From assembly GCA_001586965.3 (NCBI GenBank), contig LUCW03001577.1, positions 1 to 42,900 of the forward strand: a stretch of 42,900 bases of DNA. The letters are read 5' to 3'. The notes beneath the pieces were generated by a model. That model was not told the origin of the DNA. It worked only from the letters and a program-made list of their open reading frames with translations, and ran no database searches. This DNA is from Sphaeroforma sirkka. Lineage: Eukaryota; Opisthokonta; Ichthyosporea; Ichthyophonida. Shown in pieces: positions 11,050 through 23,378 of this stretch. The first letter of the stretch is position 1. Each line of letters begins with the position of its first letter. Made by a program: the position numbers and the translations under genes.

Positions 11050-11637
11050 TGTTAATGTTGAAGAACCACCGTACCCTCACCCGTCCCTGACACATCAACA
11101 GATGTTTCCCATACCCCGGCTAATCACGCTGTTGAAGTACTACTTCCAAATTTTGGTTCAAACCAAATCATCGCGCTTGTTGGTTCCGCCTATGATACTT
11201 CCGATCCAGGCTAGCCAACACATACTGAATTCATCCGTGGTCTGGTGCGGCATTGGCTTACCCCCATCCTCGCTCCTCGACCGGATTATGACGGATAACC
11301 TGGTCCTTCTCGGTATTTCATATTCTGCACTAACTCATTCCGCGGCACTACACGGCGCAGACCCGATCCGTACCACAGAGGTGGGTACTCTACTTAGTAG
11401 GTCAGCAAGCGAATATATGGAACATTCGATAGTAACAATGTTTTGTCAACACCGGCCCGAATTGACTCAGCGCATATCTTCCATTGTCGACTCACTTGGT
11501 CAAGCTTCAAATGGTAATTTACTGGCCACTTCTTCCCATCTGTTTTTCCTGAACCAGTACAGCGACTATGAGAGCCATGCCATATGTTCATACATTGTAA
11601 CATACATACTTAACATTTTTGAAATAAATAATATTAT
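11050..11637 (+). mobile_element. LINE 3' fragment, 5'-truncated
   Basis: This segment aligns, inverted, with the 3' part of the longer LINE copy (36096-36551 plus 37156-about 37260). It ends near GAAATAAATAATATTAT, which holds an AATAAA signal; the two copies diverge right after that point, so this is likely the element's 3' end. The + strand has a 224-codon open frame (11102-11776) that overruns the repeat, and a second frame holds protein-like runs such as EVLLPNFGSNQIIALVGSAY. Both could be decayed C-terminal coding sequence or 3' untranslated DNA. It carries no LTR at the place where the 36.5-kb copy does. Confidence 0.6.
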
Positions 11638-12454
11638 CCCTATGGCTAAGGCTCAAGTGGCGGGCGCTACCATCTTCGACGTGAGTGCTGCTATTAAGTT
11701 GACTTTCAAGGTGCATTTTAAGTCCAGAGCCTCCAGATCATCACTACACAGCAGTCCTTGTCCAGCAGTATCATGAATAATGGTCAAGAAATGCTTTCTA
11801 ATTATCGTCGGATTCACATTGTGAACAATATGATTAGAAATGAATATATATTAAAATAACCGAGCATGGTATCATCTACCGACTTTCAGTTGCAAGCGGG
11901 TATCTGCGACATCCAAAGGATACGCCAAAACTGTACACTATGCACCAAGATAATAGATGTTTGCTCATGTATATATCAATCGCGTTAATGTATTGCCAAG
12001 CAACCTAGAGCGCCAACAAGTATTGCTTGTTCTATTGAAATTATCTGCTGAAATATCGGTGGCCCTCTCAAGAGTATTCGAATAAGCTGTCACTGTTACT
12101 TTCAAGAACAAAATATCTAAATGCACATTGAAAATGTGGAAAAGTCACTTAACGTACATTCACCCAATATACCGATAAAGACATACTGGAATTTTGATCA
12201 AATATGTACAAATGTACATTTTAATAGCGACAATTCTTATTTTTTTAATGTACATTTACTGACTTTATCGTGCAAAATTGGTTTCATTTTGAATCAAAGA
12301 GCCGTCGGCTAAATCCAATTTTTACAAATAAATTTGTTAAGGGGGGGGTGTTGACTTTTATAATTTGGTATCGATATATGCTACTTCATTCAAGCTTCTC
12401 TCACTGCCTGGTGCGCCACTCACGTGGTCTGTGATGCTCTTTTGCAGTTACATA
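11638..12454. other. Gene-free stretch, nothing recognised
   Basis: No coding signal or repeat was recognised here. There is a G-run at about 12340-12348 and an AT-rich open frame at 12121-12312 with no motif. Confidence 0.5.
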
Positions 12455-13254
12455 CTAAAATAGTCTTTCGGGAATCCATTTTTTATTTCTGTTGTCATGT
12501 TGGACACTTGTGACATAGCCGTGCGAAGACAATGCCTCCAAATCATGCACGAGTCGTGGACATTCTGGTAATGCTCTAGCATAGGCACAAAGCAACCCCC
12601 CACAGCTTAAATTGTCGTGTTGGGTTTTACCACCTACACTGAGGCTGTATGTAACATTATCTGTGAGGTATCATTTCATCCATCGTACTATATAACTGAA
12701 TTGGTCGTCAGCTCTAGCAGGACTTGGCATACCATCCTAAATCGGTACAATTGCGGTTGTTTGTACACTGTAACAATCACTAAGGTCCAATATGCGTTGA
12801 TAGGATTCCACGGGATCAATATAGCGAACACCTGTGGTGGTCCCTTAAGTCGTAAGCTTTCTGCCTACGATACTTGTATAATAGTCTCTATGTGTATTAG
12901 CATCACATAAACGAACAGCCTGAGATGGTAGAATACCCCGGATATAAGCGAACCTTTGATCCACTCCCTGGGTTCGCAGCATTGTATTACATTGCTTTCC
13001 TGCAAGATCCTGTCGCCGATATAAAATGACTTCGACTCTGACACAGTACCTATCGCTACACTGGTATCTATGTTGATTATCTCCTTTCGCTTCTTTTCTA
13101 CATGTTCACTGTTCTCACTGCTTAGCAGAAGGCGTCGCCATCTTCTCAGCAATGTAGATCAATAAAACATATTTTTGCTAGACATTAACACCTTAGACTT
13201 GCCAAGCGTCTCACTTCGTTTGGCTGCTAGGCGTGCATTGCGGTTTGCAGTCAT
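12455..13254 (-). pseudogene. Ulp1/SENP-like cysteine protease (C48), decayed
   Basis: The minus strand encodes the Ulp1 landmarks in order. At about 12921-13030 is FYIGDRILQESNV followed by EPREWIKGSLISGVFYHL, the usual x-G-E-W-L-N-D-x-x-I-x-x-Y-L region. At about 12780-12840 is VFAILIPWNPINAYWTLVIV, the strand that normally holds the catalytic His before Trp; here it is Tyr. At about 12670-12740 is the Asp strand (DGMPSPARADD). At about 12565-12630 is TQHDNLSCGGLLCAYARAL, with the oxyanion Gln six residues before the Cys. The segments lie in different frames with stops between, so it is either a pseudogene or has unrecognised introns. A possible start is MTANRNARLAAKRSETL at 13254. Ulp1-like proteases cleave SUMO-type conjugates and are also carried by some MULE transposons. 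Domain call fairly sure; transposon origin is inferred from position. Confidence 0.6.
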
Positions 13255-13840
13255 TTTTTAATTGGTGCACCCGATGCATGAATTCCGGCCTGATATGTTC
13301 AATGATCTAATTCCCATGGCAGTGCACTGCTAATGGTAGCTTGGGAAATTGTGTACAGTGAAGACTTTACCGAGCTTCATCTTACAGAGAAATGACAGTC
13401 ATTCTCAAATACGTAAACACATCTTGATGCGTAGTCATTGTTGTTGTTGATATTAGCTGTTCTCATTGACTGGGTGTCCGTTCCTTGTTTGCACTGGCAG
13501 AGGATGAGCCTGTCTCCAAGTAATGTACTTATTTTCGTCAGCAAGCACAAGTTTTATGGCCATAAATGAGAATTTAGTATTCATTTTACTCAAACATAGT
13601 CTTTACATTAACTCAAATATCCAGAGATACAGCCTGAAAACAAATTTTCACTGATTTTCGTGTCACATCTCAGTGGCGAATTTTCCGCCTGTATACGTGT
13701 CGGATTGTTATCAGCGTCTGGGACGGCCGTAGTGATATCTGTGACAGGGCGGTGGCAGGGCAAATTAAACTATGGAAGTCAGACTTTGCATCAATTTATT
13801 CTGTCAGAGATACGTGTTGAAAATGTTCTATATCAATTTG
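13255..13840. other. Stretch between Ulp1 remnant and element B
   Basis: No gene is recognised. If element B is an insertion, this DNA was once joined to 22864 onward and would lie inside the proposed MULE-Ulp1 transposon. The last bases, TTTG (13837-13840), are one copy of element B's target duplication. Confidence 0.45.
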
Positions 13841-14020
13841 TGTAGTAAACATATCAAAATACGATACTAAAACCTACTGAGTCTCCCTGAGGCTCAGTGC
13901 GGTGTATTTATTCTTAAATTTGATTGTCTACGTGGTTTACAAATAATTCACCTCGTGTGAATTAATTGTAAACTAATTCTAACTCCACACTGATAGTCTT
14001 TAAAGGGGACTTTTACTACA
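13841..14020 (-). repeat. 3' LTR of element B (180 bp)
   Basis: It starts TGTAGTAAAC and ends TTTTACTACA on the + strand, so the ends are 9-base inverted repeats. It is about 96 percent identical to 22680-22859. Confidence 0.9.
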
Positions 14021-14031
14021 CTCCCCTCAAG
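14021..14031 (-). other. Polypurine tract of element B
   Basis: In element sense the bases just before the 3' LTR read TTGAGGGGAG. A purine run against the 3' LTR is the standard primer for plus-strand DNA synthesis in LTR elements and fixes the orientation of B independently of its coding frames. Confidence 0.7.
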
Positions 14032-14432
14032 CTCAAGCGTCACCAGTGATTGAAGAGCTTCAAAAAATAAATGACCTCTTAAACTATTGAAAATTAAACA
14101 TATAAAACTAGAAGTGTAAATTAAACAATATATATATACAAAAACTAGTGAAAATCCTTCTGCTGAGTAAGTTTGTGCCTTGGAAACTGGTCTTTTGAAC
14201 CATCCCGGCTGTGCTGGTATATTTTCACCCCCCAAAAAGCAAGGGTATCCGCTGGTATGTTTTCACCCCCCCCCCATAAGCTAGGGTATCCGCTGGAGTT
14301 ATACTCGCCTATAAGCTCGAGTTGTGGAATCGTCGTTCGCCTCTACACCGTGGTAAAATCTCACGAGGAGAGACAAACTCCGATCCGGAAGTAGATGATA
14401 GACATCTAGTATTCATCAACGTAACGTTGGAA

Positions 14433-15182
14433 TTATTGTTGTTGTGCCGCTTTCTTCTTCTGTCGAGTTTGCTCGACTTTGTGGTATGCAGCGATATCAT
14501 TCGGATCGTCAAAAGCTTCGGCTGACTCCCAAGTTGGATCACCTTCCCGCCAGCGAACCAAGTATTCTGTATTTCCTGTGGAATCATTCTGTCTATGGCG
14601 AATGATGTAACGGAACGAGGAACTATCCTGCCACATATGATCTTCTAAAGATTTTTCGGTGGCTCTATGGACTAATCGCAAAAGTTCCACTCTAACTGGT
14701 TTACCTTTGAAAGTATCTGGAAGTGAACCATCCTTGTGTGTCAGTTCATATCCTTGTCCCTGTCTGGCTTTGACAACGTATGGTTCAAACATTGGTCGCA
14801 TTGCTTTGGTTGTGCGACCTTCGGACCGTACCATTACCACATCCCCTGGTTGAAAGGCGATAAAATCGTAAGCATGGAGGCGGTCAAACTGCCTGGATAG
14901 TGTGTCTGCGTATTTCTGCGTGACCTTGTAAAGCGTCGGCAAGATAGTGTCGTGCAAACGATCTAGCCGGTGTGCCCAAACCTCATTGGTGACTGGCTGA
15001 TTCACCGGAAGGTCATCCGTGAATTCAGTAAACGGGACATGACGGCGACCGAAGTAGGCGCTGAATGGTGCTGTCTTGTGTCGCCGAGATATTCGGATGT
15101 TCTGGCACAGCATAATAAGTGGTAGTTGGACATCCCATGCCGTATGTAAAGATTCACATAGCTTGCGAACTCCTTCGTGCAT
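14433..15182 (-). pseudogene. Integrase C-terminus and chromodomain of element B
   Basis: The 249-codon frame holds the end of the integrase (KTAPFSAYFGRRHVPF, then FQPGDVVMVRSEG, the SH3-like C-terminal part). At about 14450-14640 is a chromodomain with EYLVRWREGDPTWESAEAF, where the aromatic residues of the methyl-lysine cage would lie. The chromodomain defines the chromovirus clade and is thought to direct integration to histone-marked chromatin. Fossil. Confidence 0.85.
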
Positions 15183-15269
15183 GTCTGTCTTCTCTCCGCT
15201 GCTCCCAGAACCTGAGGACGATATGGTGGCGACTTCGCATGCATCACTCCAACTTCTTGAGTTATTAGT

Positions 15270-16007
15270 TTAACAATCTTGTTCGAAAACTCGCCACCTC
15301 GTCTGATTGGATTTTCCTGGAAAACCATGTTCCCCAAACACCTCCATAAGTTTCGATGTCACCACTTCTGCTGACTTTGTGGCCGTTGCTCTTAATATCG
15401 AGTACCCCGTTGCTATATCCAACACGTGCCATATATATCGATTTCCTGCTGCTGAAACTAGTGGCATTGGAATCATGTCGACTTGAATATGATCCCACGG
15501 ATACTTTGCCATTATATTAATCATCGGGTGAAATCCCTTTCGTAACACCCTCTGTCCTAGACACGTGCGACAGTTTCTCCTAACTGTTTGTGCAAGCTCC
15601 AGAGCGTTAGGCCACAAATGTCCGTTCTGCTGTAGTTGAGCAACTGTATCCTCTGCTCTATGATGCCCAATCTCATACTGACACAAGGTGAGCTGTGTGC
15701 GACGGCTTATCTCTTCCTCATCTGGAGAATCCGTCATGGCTACTTCCGAGGTAGCGATGGATACTAGCCGAGACGTATCTAATGGGGTGACTTTCGATAC
15801 TGAGGACGGTTCAGCATATCCCAATCGTGCTGAAAACGTCGCTGGAAGGCTGTAACCATTGCGTGGGCCTACTCTGGCAATGACTGTGTGACCCCATGGT
15901 GTCTTGCCACTCGCATACTTTCCGTATTTGAGGAAGGAGTGGGCTGTCCTTGGAACTAATACTGGGTCTCTGTAGGAGCGACTTGAATAACTGGAGCCAA
16001 GGCTCAT
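15270..16007 (-). pseudogene. Integrase N-terminal and core region of element B
   Basis: The HHCC zinc-binding region is at about 15560-15730 (GHHRAEDTVAQLQQNGH, then CRTCLGQ). The beginning of the catalytic core follows (DHIQVDMIPMP, HVLDIATGYS). The order and spacing are those of Ty3-type integrases. Fossil. Confidence 0.85.
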
Positions 16008-16014
16008 GGGGCGC

Positions 16015-16311
16015 TCACGGTAGACACGCCGTAGCTGTGGCCCTCTCTGATCGTATCTTGCGCAACATTCTATGGATTAATCTCCATGGTGGGTTCATCC
16101 ATTCGTCTATATCTTTCCAACAATGTGCAATCGCTCCACCCCTGTCATCGTCGGTGTAGTAGCGTGGCAAATGGTGATCCTGATACGAAGCAAAGACATC
16201 GACATTATTCTCACCCATAATCCGTTGCGCTTGCTCAAAGTAATCTGGAAAAAGTTGCCCAACATTCTGCATATAATACCTCCGGGTCCTCAGTCTCAAC
16301 AGTTCCCTCAT
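16015..16311 (-). pseudogene. Dam-like methyltransferase-type module of element B
   Basis: Between RNase H and integrase, about 16015-16210 encodes VDVFASYQDHHLPRYYTDDD followed by WMNPPWRLIHRMLRKI. The pattern (V-D-x-F/A-A, then C/P-R-Y-x-T, then W-x-N-P-P-W/Y) resembles the Dam-type N6-adenine methyltransferase fold, which DIRS-type retroelements also carry. A related module is at the same place in elements A and C. Whether it ever had activity is unknown. Confidence 0.6.
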
Positions 16312-16321
16312 GAAGCCTAGA

Positions 16322-17515
16322 CTACGCGTCTGGTAGCACGTTCTTTATACCCGGGATGTGCGAGATAGTGAAATTGAAAGGCGCTTTGATGTAATGCCAT
16401 CGTTGTAGCATCGGATTCAGCTTTAGCTGTGTGTTCATATACACCAAAGCCTTGTGATCAGTCAACACTGAAAAGTGTCGACCTTCGAGATGATCCCGGA
16501 AGTGTGTGAGACCATATACCAAGGCCAATAATTCCTTCATGGGTGTTGCGTAATTGCGCTGTGCTGCGTTGAGGGTCTTGCTGAAGAACATTAGGTATTG
16601 CTTCTTCCCTTCTATGGTCTGAAACAATGCACCTCCAATACCGTAGTCGCTTGCATCCGTTTCGAGTTGTAAAGGTACTTCGTCGACGGGAAATTTCAAC
16701 ACTACTGCCTCAACTATGGCTTGCTTCATGGCATCCCAAGCTTGCTGGTGTCTCTGTCCCCACCTGTCTCCAATGATTTCCTTAGGCCTCAGTCTTACGA
16801 ATTCCCGGAGTGGGGCAAATACCTCTGCAAAGTTTGGTAGGTGCTCGTGAAGAAAGTTGGCTAATCCCAAGGCCGATGCAATGTCTTTGTACTTCTTCGG
16901 GGTTGGCCAGCCAATGAGCTTGGCCTGTTTTTCATGGCAAATATCAATTCTGACCTTCGATACTCGCTTCCCTAGGATCATGACTTCTTTGACTGCAAAA
17001 TGACATTTTGAAGGGTTTAGCTTGGAACTGTGGTACGTCAGCCGCCGAATGATCTCTTTCACTACTCGTACGTGTTCCTCGTAGTCATCTGTTGCTATTA
17101 CGATGTCCTCCAGGTAGTGGTATGCCGGAAGTCCTTGCAATATCACACTCAGTGTACGCTGAAATTGCTGCGTCAGTGTGTGTAGTCTAAATGGCGCTGA
17201 TGTAAAAGAATACTGGCTCTTGCCATGTGTGAAACTGACTAGATACTGAGAATCAGGGTGAATTGGGAGTCGATGGTACGCTGCGGTTAGATCCAATGTC
17301 GTGTAATATCTCTTCCCTTTGATGTTACCAATGATGTCGTTGATACGGGGAATAATGAACTGATCCGCCGGTATTATGCATCCACCGCTCTGAGGTCCAA
17401 ACACACTCGCACTTTCTTTAGTTCTCCAGATTGAGTATACTCTGGAACGGCGAGCAAGGGTAAGTTGACAGAAGTGGCTGTATCCCTTTGAACTATGACC
17501 AAATCTTGAATCCAC
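16322..17515 (-). pseudogene. Reverse transcriptase and RNase H of element B
   Basis: This 397-codon frame includes RT motifs (TTLDLTAAYHRLPIHPDSQY, the palm strand with DIVIATDDYEEH, and a thumb region). RNase H follows (LETDASDYGIGGALFQTIEG, then LTDHKALVYMN), ending at the HIPGIKNVLPDA connection. Typical of Ty3/gypsy pol. Fossil. Confidence 0.9.
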
Positions 17516-17527
17516 TTCTGCACCTGT

Positions 17528-19543
17528 CTATCTACCCATGGTATCCATTTGTCTGCTACAAAGTTCCTTACTGCTTGCAGCTTGATCTGGTGTCACTGGC
17601 AATCTAACTTCGCCTCCTTCCAATCTGCACCTGTCCTTTTCTCGAATACCGTCATTGTCCCTCAGTTCCTTGTCTGGTTCCAGGCAAACACCGGTTTCCT
17701 CGGTCAAATCTGGTGGTCGTCTTAACGGTATTGGTTTCAATAGTTTGTCTAGCTCCGTTGGATCTATGGGTGAGAATGGCGATTGAAGGCCTCCCACGTG
17801 TAGCCCTAAGCCAGGCATTAGATCCTGGCCTACGATCACGTGGATAGTCGGTGGTAAATTCATTAGCTCGAAAGACTGTTCTGTGAGCTCTGGACCATAT
17901 CGTACTGGAGTTTGTACGGTTGAGCCTATTCGCCGTGTACGAAGACTACGATCAGCTAGGTATATATAGGATCCCTCCGGAGCCGACTTAATTTGCAATC
18001 CCCAATCGTGTGCGGATGTCGAATCAATGCAACTTCTGTTTGCCCCAGAATACACTAACGCCCTGCATGTCTTACCGTTAATCAGGATAGATATGAATAC
18101 TCGATTGTCCATTGAAAGTAATGGATCTTTAGATAGTATCACAGGTGTGCTAGACGGGAAAACTAAAGTTGCATCTGCATCCGACACCCTTACGTCATAT
18201 TCCTGATCGCTGCTTATGGTTTCCCACGTTGCATCCTCTTTCAACTCACCCTGTTTGATTTCGTCTGGGTGTGCCAGTATGGAAGCAATGTGTGTGTCTG
18301 TAGGCGTGGTCTCTTCATGCTCCGTTTGCTGGTCGTCCGAGTCTATCAGAGCCGTAATGGTGTTGACCGCGGGCAAACTCTTATTGAAGGATACGCCTTG
18401 GTTGAATTTTCGGCCCGAGTTGGAGGTGAATCCAACCCGTTTGTTCGACTGGTAGTGCTTGCAGGAAGATATATGCCTGAAACTGGGTGGGGCACCCGCT
18501 CTGCACGCGTAACACGTGGTGGTCGTAGACGTGCTTGTGCGTTGTGTGCTACCTCCTCCTGTATTCGTATTCAAAATACGATCTCGTTGTTGGGCTGGAA
18601 CGCCGATCTCCCACTTCATCTGTGTCCGTACCCGTTGTCTGAGGATGGCATCGGTTTCTTGTATGTCTGGATTTAAAATGCGGAGAAGGTCTTCAGTCTC
18701 CAGCTGGTCCCAACCTATGTGGTGTTGTAGCGTGCGTTCATATGTCATATTACCTGTCAGGTCCTCGAGGGCCTGCATGAGGCAGTGATTAAGCAACCGC
18801 TTAAGAAAGTCCTTGCCCTTATCTGCTCGCTCCCAGGCTCTCTTGTGAACTTCCACAATCTTGTTCAAATGTTCCCTGGCTGACTCTACACCCTTGGTGC
18901 GGGGATTACCCTTCGCCAACTTCCTAAAGGTAGGGTCTACGGTGGCCTTGCTCTTATGTTCACGGTTTTGGTTTATGACCTGTTCCGCCGGATATACCCT
19001 CAGCTGATTGTGGTTGTCACGGAGATAGTCAATCGTGGCCTTTGCTGCCTTAAAATGTATGAGTACCTTATAGAACCAACGTACCATCCACGACTCATCT
19101 AGTCCTGAGACATGGACGTTCTTCAGTGCCTCTTCTACCGCCCCTCGTATGTCTCTATCGTCTGTGCTGCTTAATTGAGAACGGTCTAAGGGCCAATCGG
19201 GCCATGTCTGTGGCTCCGGAGCTCTGTTCTTCCTGATAGCTTCCAATTGAGTATTCAACGCTCCTATCAGTGTATCGATCGTGGACGTTAGTAGTGTACA
19301 TTTTGGGACATCGTAGTTTCCCTGTGCTCGACAAAGTTCATCCATAAATAAAGATATCTTCACTTCGAGGCGTTGACACATGGCTTGGCGATTCTCGTTC
19401 CACTGCGCTGGAGTCATGATCGGCTCTCTCGCCAGTTCGTCTTTGGGTGGTCGCTTTCTGCTGCCATGAATATTACCGTCGTCGACGTCACTAGACTTGC
19501 GCTTACCGTCGTCGACGTAACTAGCCTTGCGCATATCCTGCAT
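17528..19543 (-). pseudogene. gag and protease region of element B
   Basis: A 671-codon frame. Its first half is helical and charged, as expected for a capsid. A cysteine/histidine cluster (CYACRAG...CKHYQ, about 18455-18530) may be a nucleocapsid zinc finger. A retropepsin-like part lies at about 17800-18110 (FISILINGKTCRALVYSG, then IHVIVGQDLMPGLGLHVGGL). RT follows to the left after a short spacer. Earlier gag sequence probably extends to about 20050. Fossil. Confidence 0.75.
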
Positions 19544-20230
19544 CGATCGCGCGAAGTCTCGGTGCTGTCCGCTGAGTTCTCATCGTCTACGTAGTTGTTC
19601 TCGTTCGGCTTCCCTACGATAATCCCCATGTGGGTCGCTCAAATATTGCTCTAGCTGTCGGCCCCTGATTTCGTCAGATTATTGCTGACGAGTGCCCGTG
19701 GCCTACCCTGACATGTTGCTATGCCGTTGGACTGGTCGCTCATTCCCGTTGCCTGCGATGAAATCCTGACTTGCACTGGTGAAACTCCCCGATTGAGTTC
19801 GCTTTCGAGTGAAATCTCGGTGAAAAGACTGCCATGAATGCGGTCTATCACCCGCTGAATGAATGCCCGAGGTACCTCGGACGTTGGCTACCCTGTGTCG
19901 CTCAGCTGCTGGTTCAGCAGACTTTGAACGACTAGTATGCCTAATCACAAATTGCACCTCACTGTCTTCTGGATCTGCTCTCCCTCTTGCCGATAAGCGA
20001 GACCCGTGCCCTGTATGATGTTGCCTGCTTGCTGCCTGGCGCATGTCTTGGTCTATCTGTTCATATCGCGGTTGTTCCTCCCTTCGACGCGATGCTACTG
20101 CCCTGTGCCTCCTTGGTGGGTCTGGGATCTCTGGGTTGCTTTGCCGTCGCGACGAGTGCGTCGAGGGCTACGGGCTGCTGGGGCATAGGCTGGACCTTAA
20201 GACTTCGATGTATGGCTTTGTGTTGTTGAT
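19544..20230 (-). pseudogene. Probable gag N-terminal region of element B
   Basis: Minus-strand frames at 19651-20044 encode Arg/Ser/Gln-rich, disordered protein, followed by the helical gag. This fits a gag N-terminal arm, but there is no motif. Upstream of about 20230 no coding signal was seen. Confidence 0.4.
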
Positions 20231-20964
20231 GAATAGTTGGTCCAGATTGAAGGAGTGTCGGCTATTATATAATAGTTGAACTTCAGCTATTTGTGTTACA
20301 CACTTTCTTCCGCCGTCCTCCTCTCGTGATACCAAAATAGCTAATTATCATTGAATCATGTTGATGTCTACGAGGTCTGCTTGCGGGTCCCCGAAAACTC
20401 GTTGCGCTCGAATACACCTTGCACCTTAATGATTGCTAATCATTTTGTTTGGGTTGGTTTTGTAAATGAGTACTCGTTTTGCTCTTCTTTGCTCTGCCTA
20501 TAGGAGTAATTAAGAGTTGCTGATAGTCTCGAAGCGTGTTCAATGATCAACCGCCTGTCGTGTTATAGCGTTCTGAATGCTCCTTTAATCCAACCTTCGG
20601 ACCACTGTACTCCAACATAAAATCAAACCCCGAGGCCTGCAGCCAGGAAGTTCAGGTCAAGGTTCCAAGAATAACCTTGAAGCCCAAGGTATTTACATCG
20701 GTTTTGAAGTTGGAAAACCAAAAAACAAATTCCCTATTCAAACCAACTTGAGTGTACTTGCACGATGCCTGATAAGTGCTGTCTACTCTTGCATGTACTA
20801 TTTCTTCTGTTCCTTGCAAGAGTCCGCTGCATCTTGACGATTCGCCTTATACGTCGGCGGTGTTCTCGTTCTCCTTAGTTTTCACCAACAATCATTCAAC
20901 CGTACCATGCTACTTGTTGGTCCCACGGCTAATTCACTTACGTTGACTTCCTCTCTGAAAATTG

Positions 20965-20974
20965 GTATATATAA

Positions 20975-21022
<48 letters not shown>
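20965..21022. repeat. (TA)n microsatellite
   Basis: A TA dinucleotide run of about 55 bases in the leader of element B. Confidence 0.95.
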
Positions 21023-21025
<3 letters not shown>

Positions 21026-21795
21026 ATATATTCTAGCTTTTAACATCAGATTAATATGTCTTGCTAGTTGTGTGTTGGTCGTGGGTTCAATACTCTCCGT
21101 GATAAAAAATATATTTATTTATTTCTATACTTTCGTGACCATCGAAGTTCGCGCATGCAACGATGGCCAAACATTCGACTCGGAGATATTTTCGAAAAAA
21201 ATCTTCTAACCATGCCAGTCTTTTCGTATAGCCAATTGATTACCAAAACTTGCTCCTGTAGTTGATATTTGTTGAAAATACGAGTTGAAATCGCATTCTT
21301 TCTGTCTCAGTTTCTCCCAAACTGTGCCTAGCTCCTCTTCTGCATTGCTACCTGTCTCACGCGCGCTTAATTCACTCGTTTCCATTCTACGTCGCCTGAC
21401 ACTGTCGATTCTACATTGCTACCTGCTTTTCTTGATCACCTCTATCTACCCATTGTCGTCGCTGTACTCACCCACACCTATGAAAATCTGCCATATCGAC
21501 CTTCTCTACGCCAAATTACGTTTTTCTATACCCCTAACTGCGATACTGCATCATGTTCGTGTTGTGTGGATTGACTAGGCCAGTCAAAACATTGTTCAAA
21601 CGTCCTATGACTGCTAATTAGTCAGAGAGAGGCCTTGATTGTCAACGACGGCCTGAAAAATCGCATTGGAATTGAAGTATCTGGATTTTCGGACCGAAGA
21701 TGGATTAAAAAATCAAAAGAAGAATGAATGGTTGTTGGGAAATGGTCGGATGACTAATTAATCTATAAAAAATTTAAAAATAAAAAATGCATAAA

Positions 21796-22483
<688 letters not shown>

Positions 22484-22679
22484 TACGGAAGGTGGGGGTT
22501 TCTTTTCACTTATCTGTGCTCGGAAGACTTTGCTCCTGTCGTAATTTGCAAGCTCTTTTCAGCTATCCGGTTCTGAGGGAGATCAACTCCTGTAATTTGT
22601 CAATAAAACGAATTTCTCCGTCCACTATTATCCTCGAGATAAAATCGAACAATACACCTAAAGTAACTAGGCGTAAAAA

Positions 22680-22859
22680 TGTAGTAAACACATCAAAATA
22701 CGATACTAAAACCTACTGAGTTTTCCTGAGGCTCAGTGCGGTGTATTTATTCTTATATTTGATTGTCTACGTGGTCTACAAATAATTCACCTCGTGTGAA
22801 TTAATTGTAAACTAATTCTAACTCCACACTGATAGTGGTTTAAGGGGACTTTTACTACA
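22680..22859 (-). repeat. 5' LTR of element B (180 bp)
   Basis: Direct copy of 13841-14020 with about 8 differences. It starts TGTAGTAAAC and ends TTTTACTACA, and is followed by TTTG, the second copy of the target duplication. Confidence 0.9.
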
Positions 22860-22863
22860 TTTG

Positions 22864-23373
22864 ATGCGCCACTGACATGGTTTAACGGCATACAAACCGG
22901 CAAAATCAGGCAAGGCCATAAAGATAAAAGTTTCTCTCTCTTTTCGTTTTGCTTGATAAGTTTATGTAGAAAAGCTCCCTTTTGATACTTTCCCGAATGA
23001 ATCGCTTGTTCTCATTGCCGGCATCAGTTCTTCGATACACGTATTAATGCGTTGGTCTTTCCTCCGTGAACGGATTTTTGTTAAAGTCACGATCTTATAC
23101 ACGCCAATTTCTTTCCTGGTTAGCATCGATTCAATATTGTAAAGGAATCGAATAGACATATGTGACAGATGACGTTGTTGATAGTGGCGCATCAGTCGTT
23201 GGCATCTTCCGTAGGGGCGAATCCTTGACGGTGTCACTGGTTTGGTCCGCTGCGTGCATTTTCGTTGGCTTTCTTTCTTTCTATGTGCGTTTGAGCAGGT
23301 GATTCACAACACCTGGATGTTAATTACATAATATATCACAAGCAACAAACTCAATGTATCACAAAAGAAAATC
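22864..23373 (-). other. Stretch between element B and solo LTR II; possible 5' part of the Ulp1 gene
   Basis: On the minus strand a short frame starts at 23259 (MHAADQTSDTVKDSPLRKMP) and runs 42 codons, Ser/Thr-rich, to a stop at 23131. Other frames continue with charged residues (RKDQRINTCIEELMP, near 23000-23060). This could be the disordered N-terminal part of the Ulp1 gene before element B split it, but the case rests on position alone. Confidence 0.3.
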
Positions 23374-23378
23374 CTTAC

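Noticed and set aside
11102-11776. A 224-codon host gene on the + strand
   Set aside because: Most of it is a repeat shared with the LINE at 36.1-37.3 kb, and the frame continues past the repeat end into unrelated DNA.
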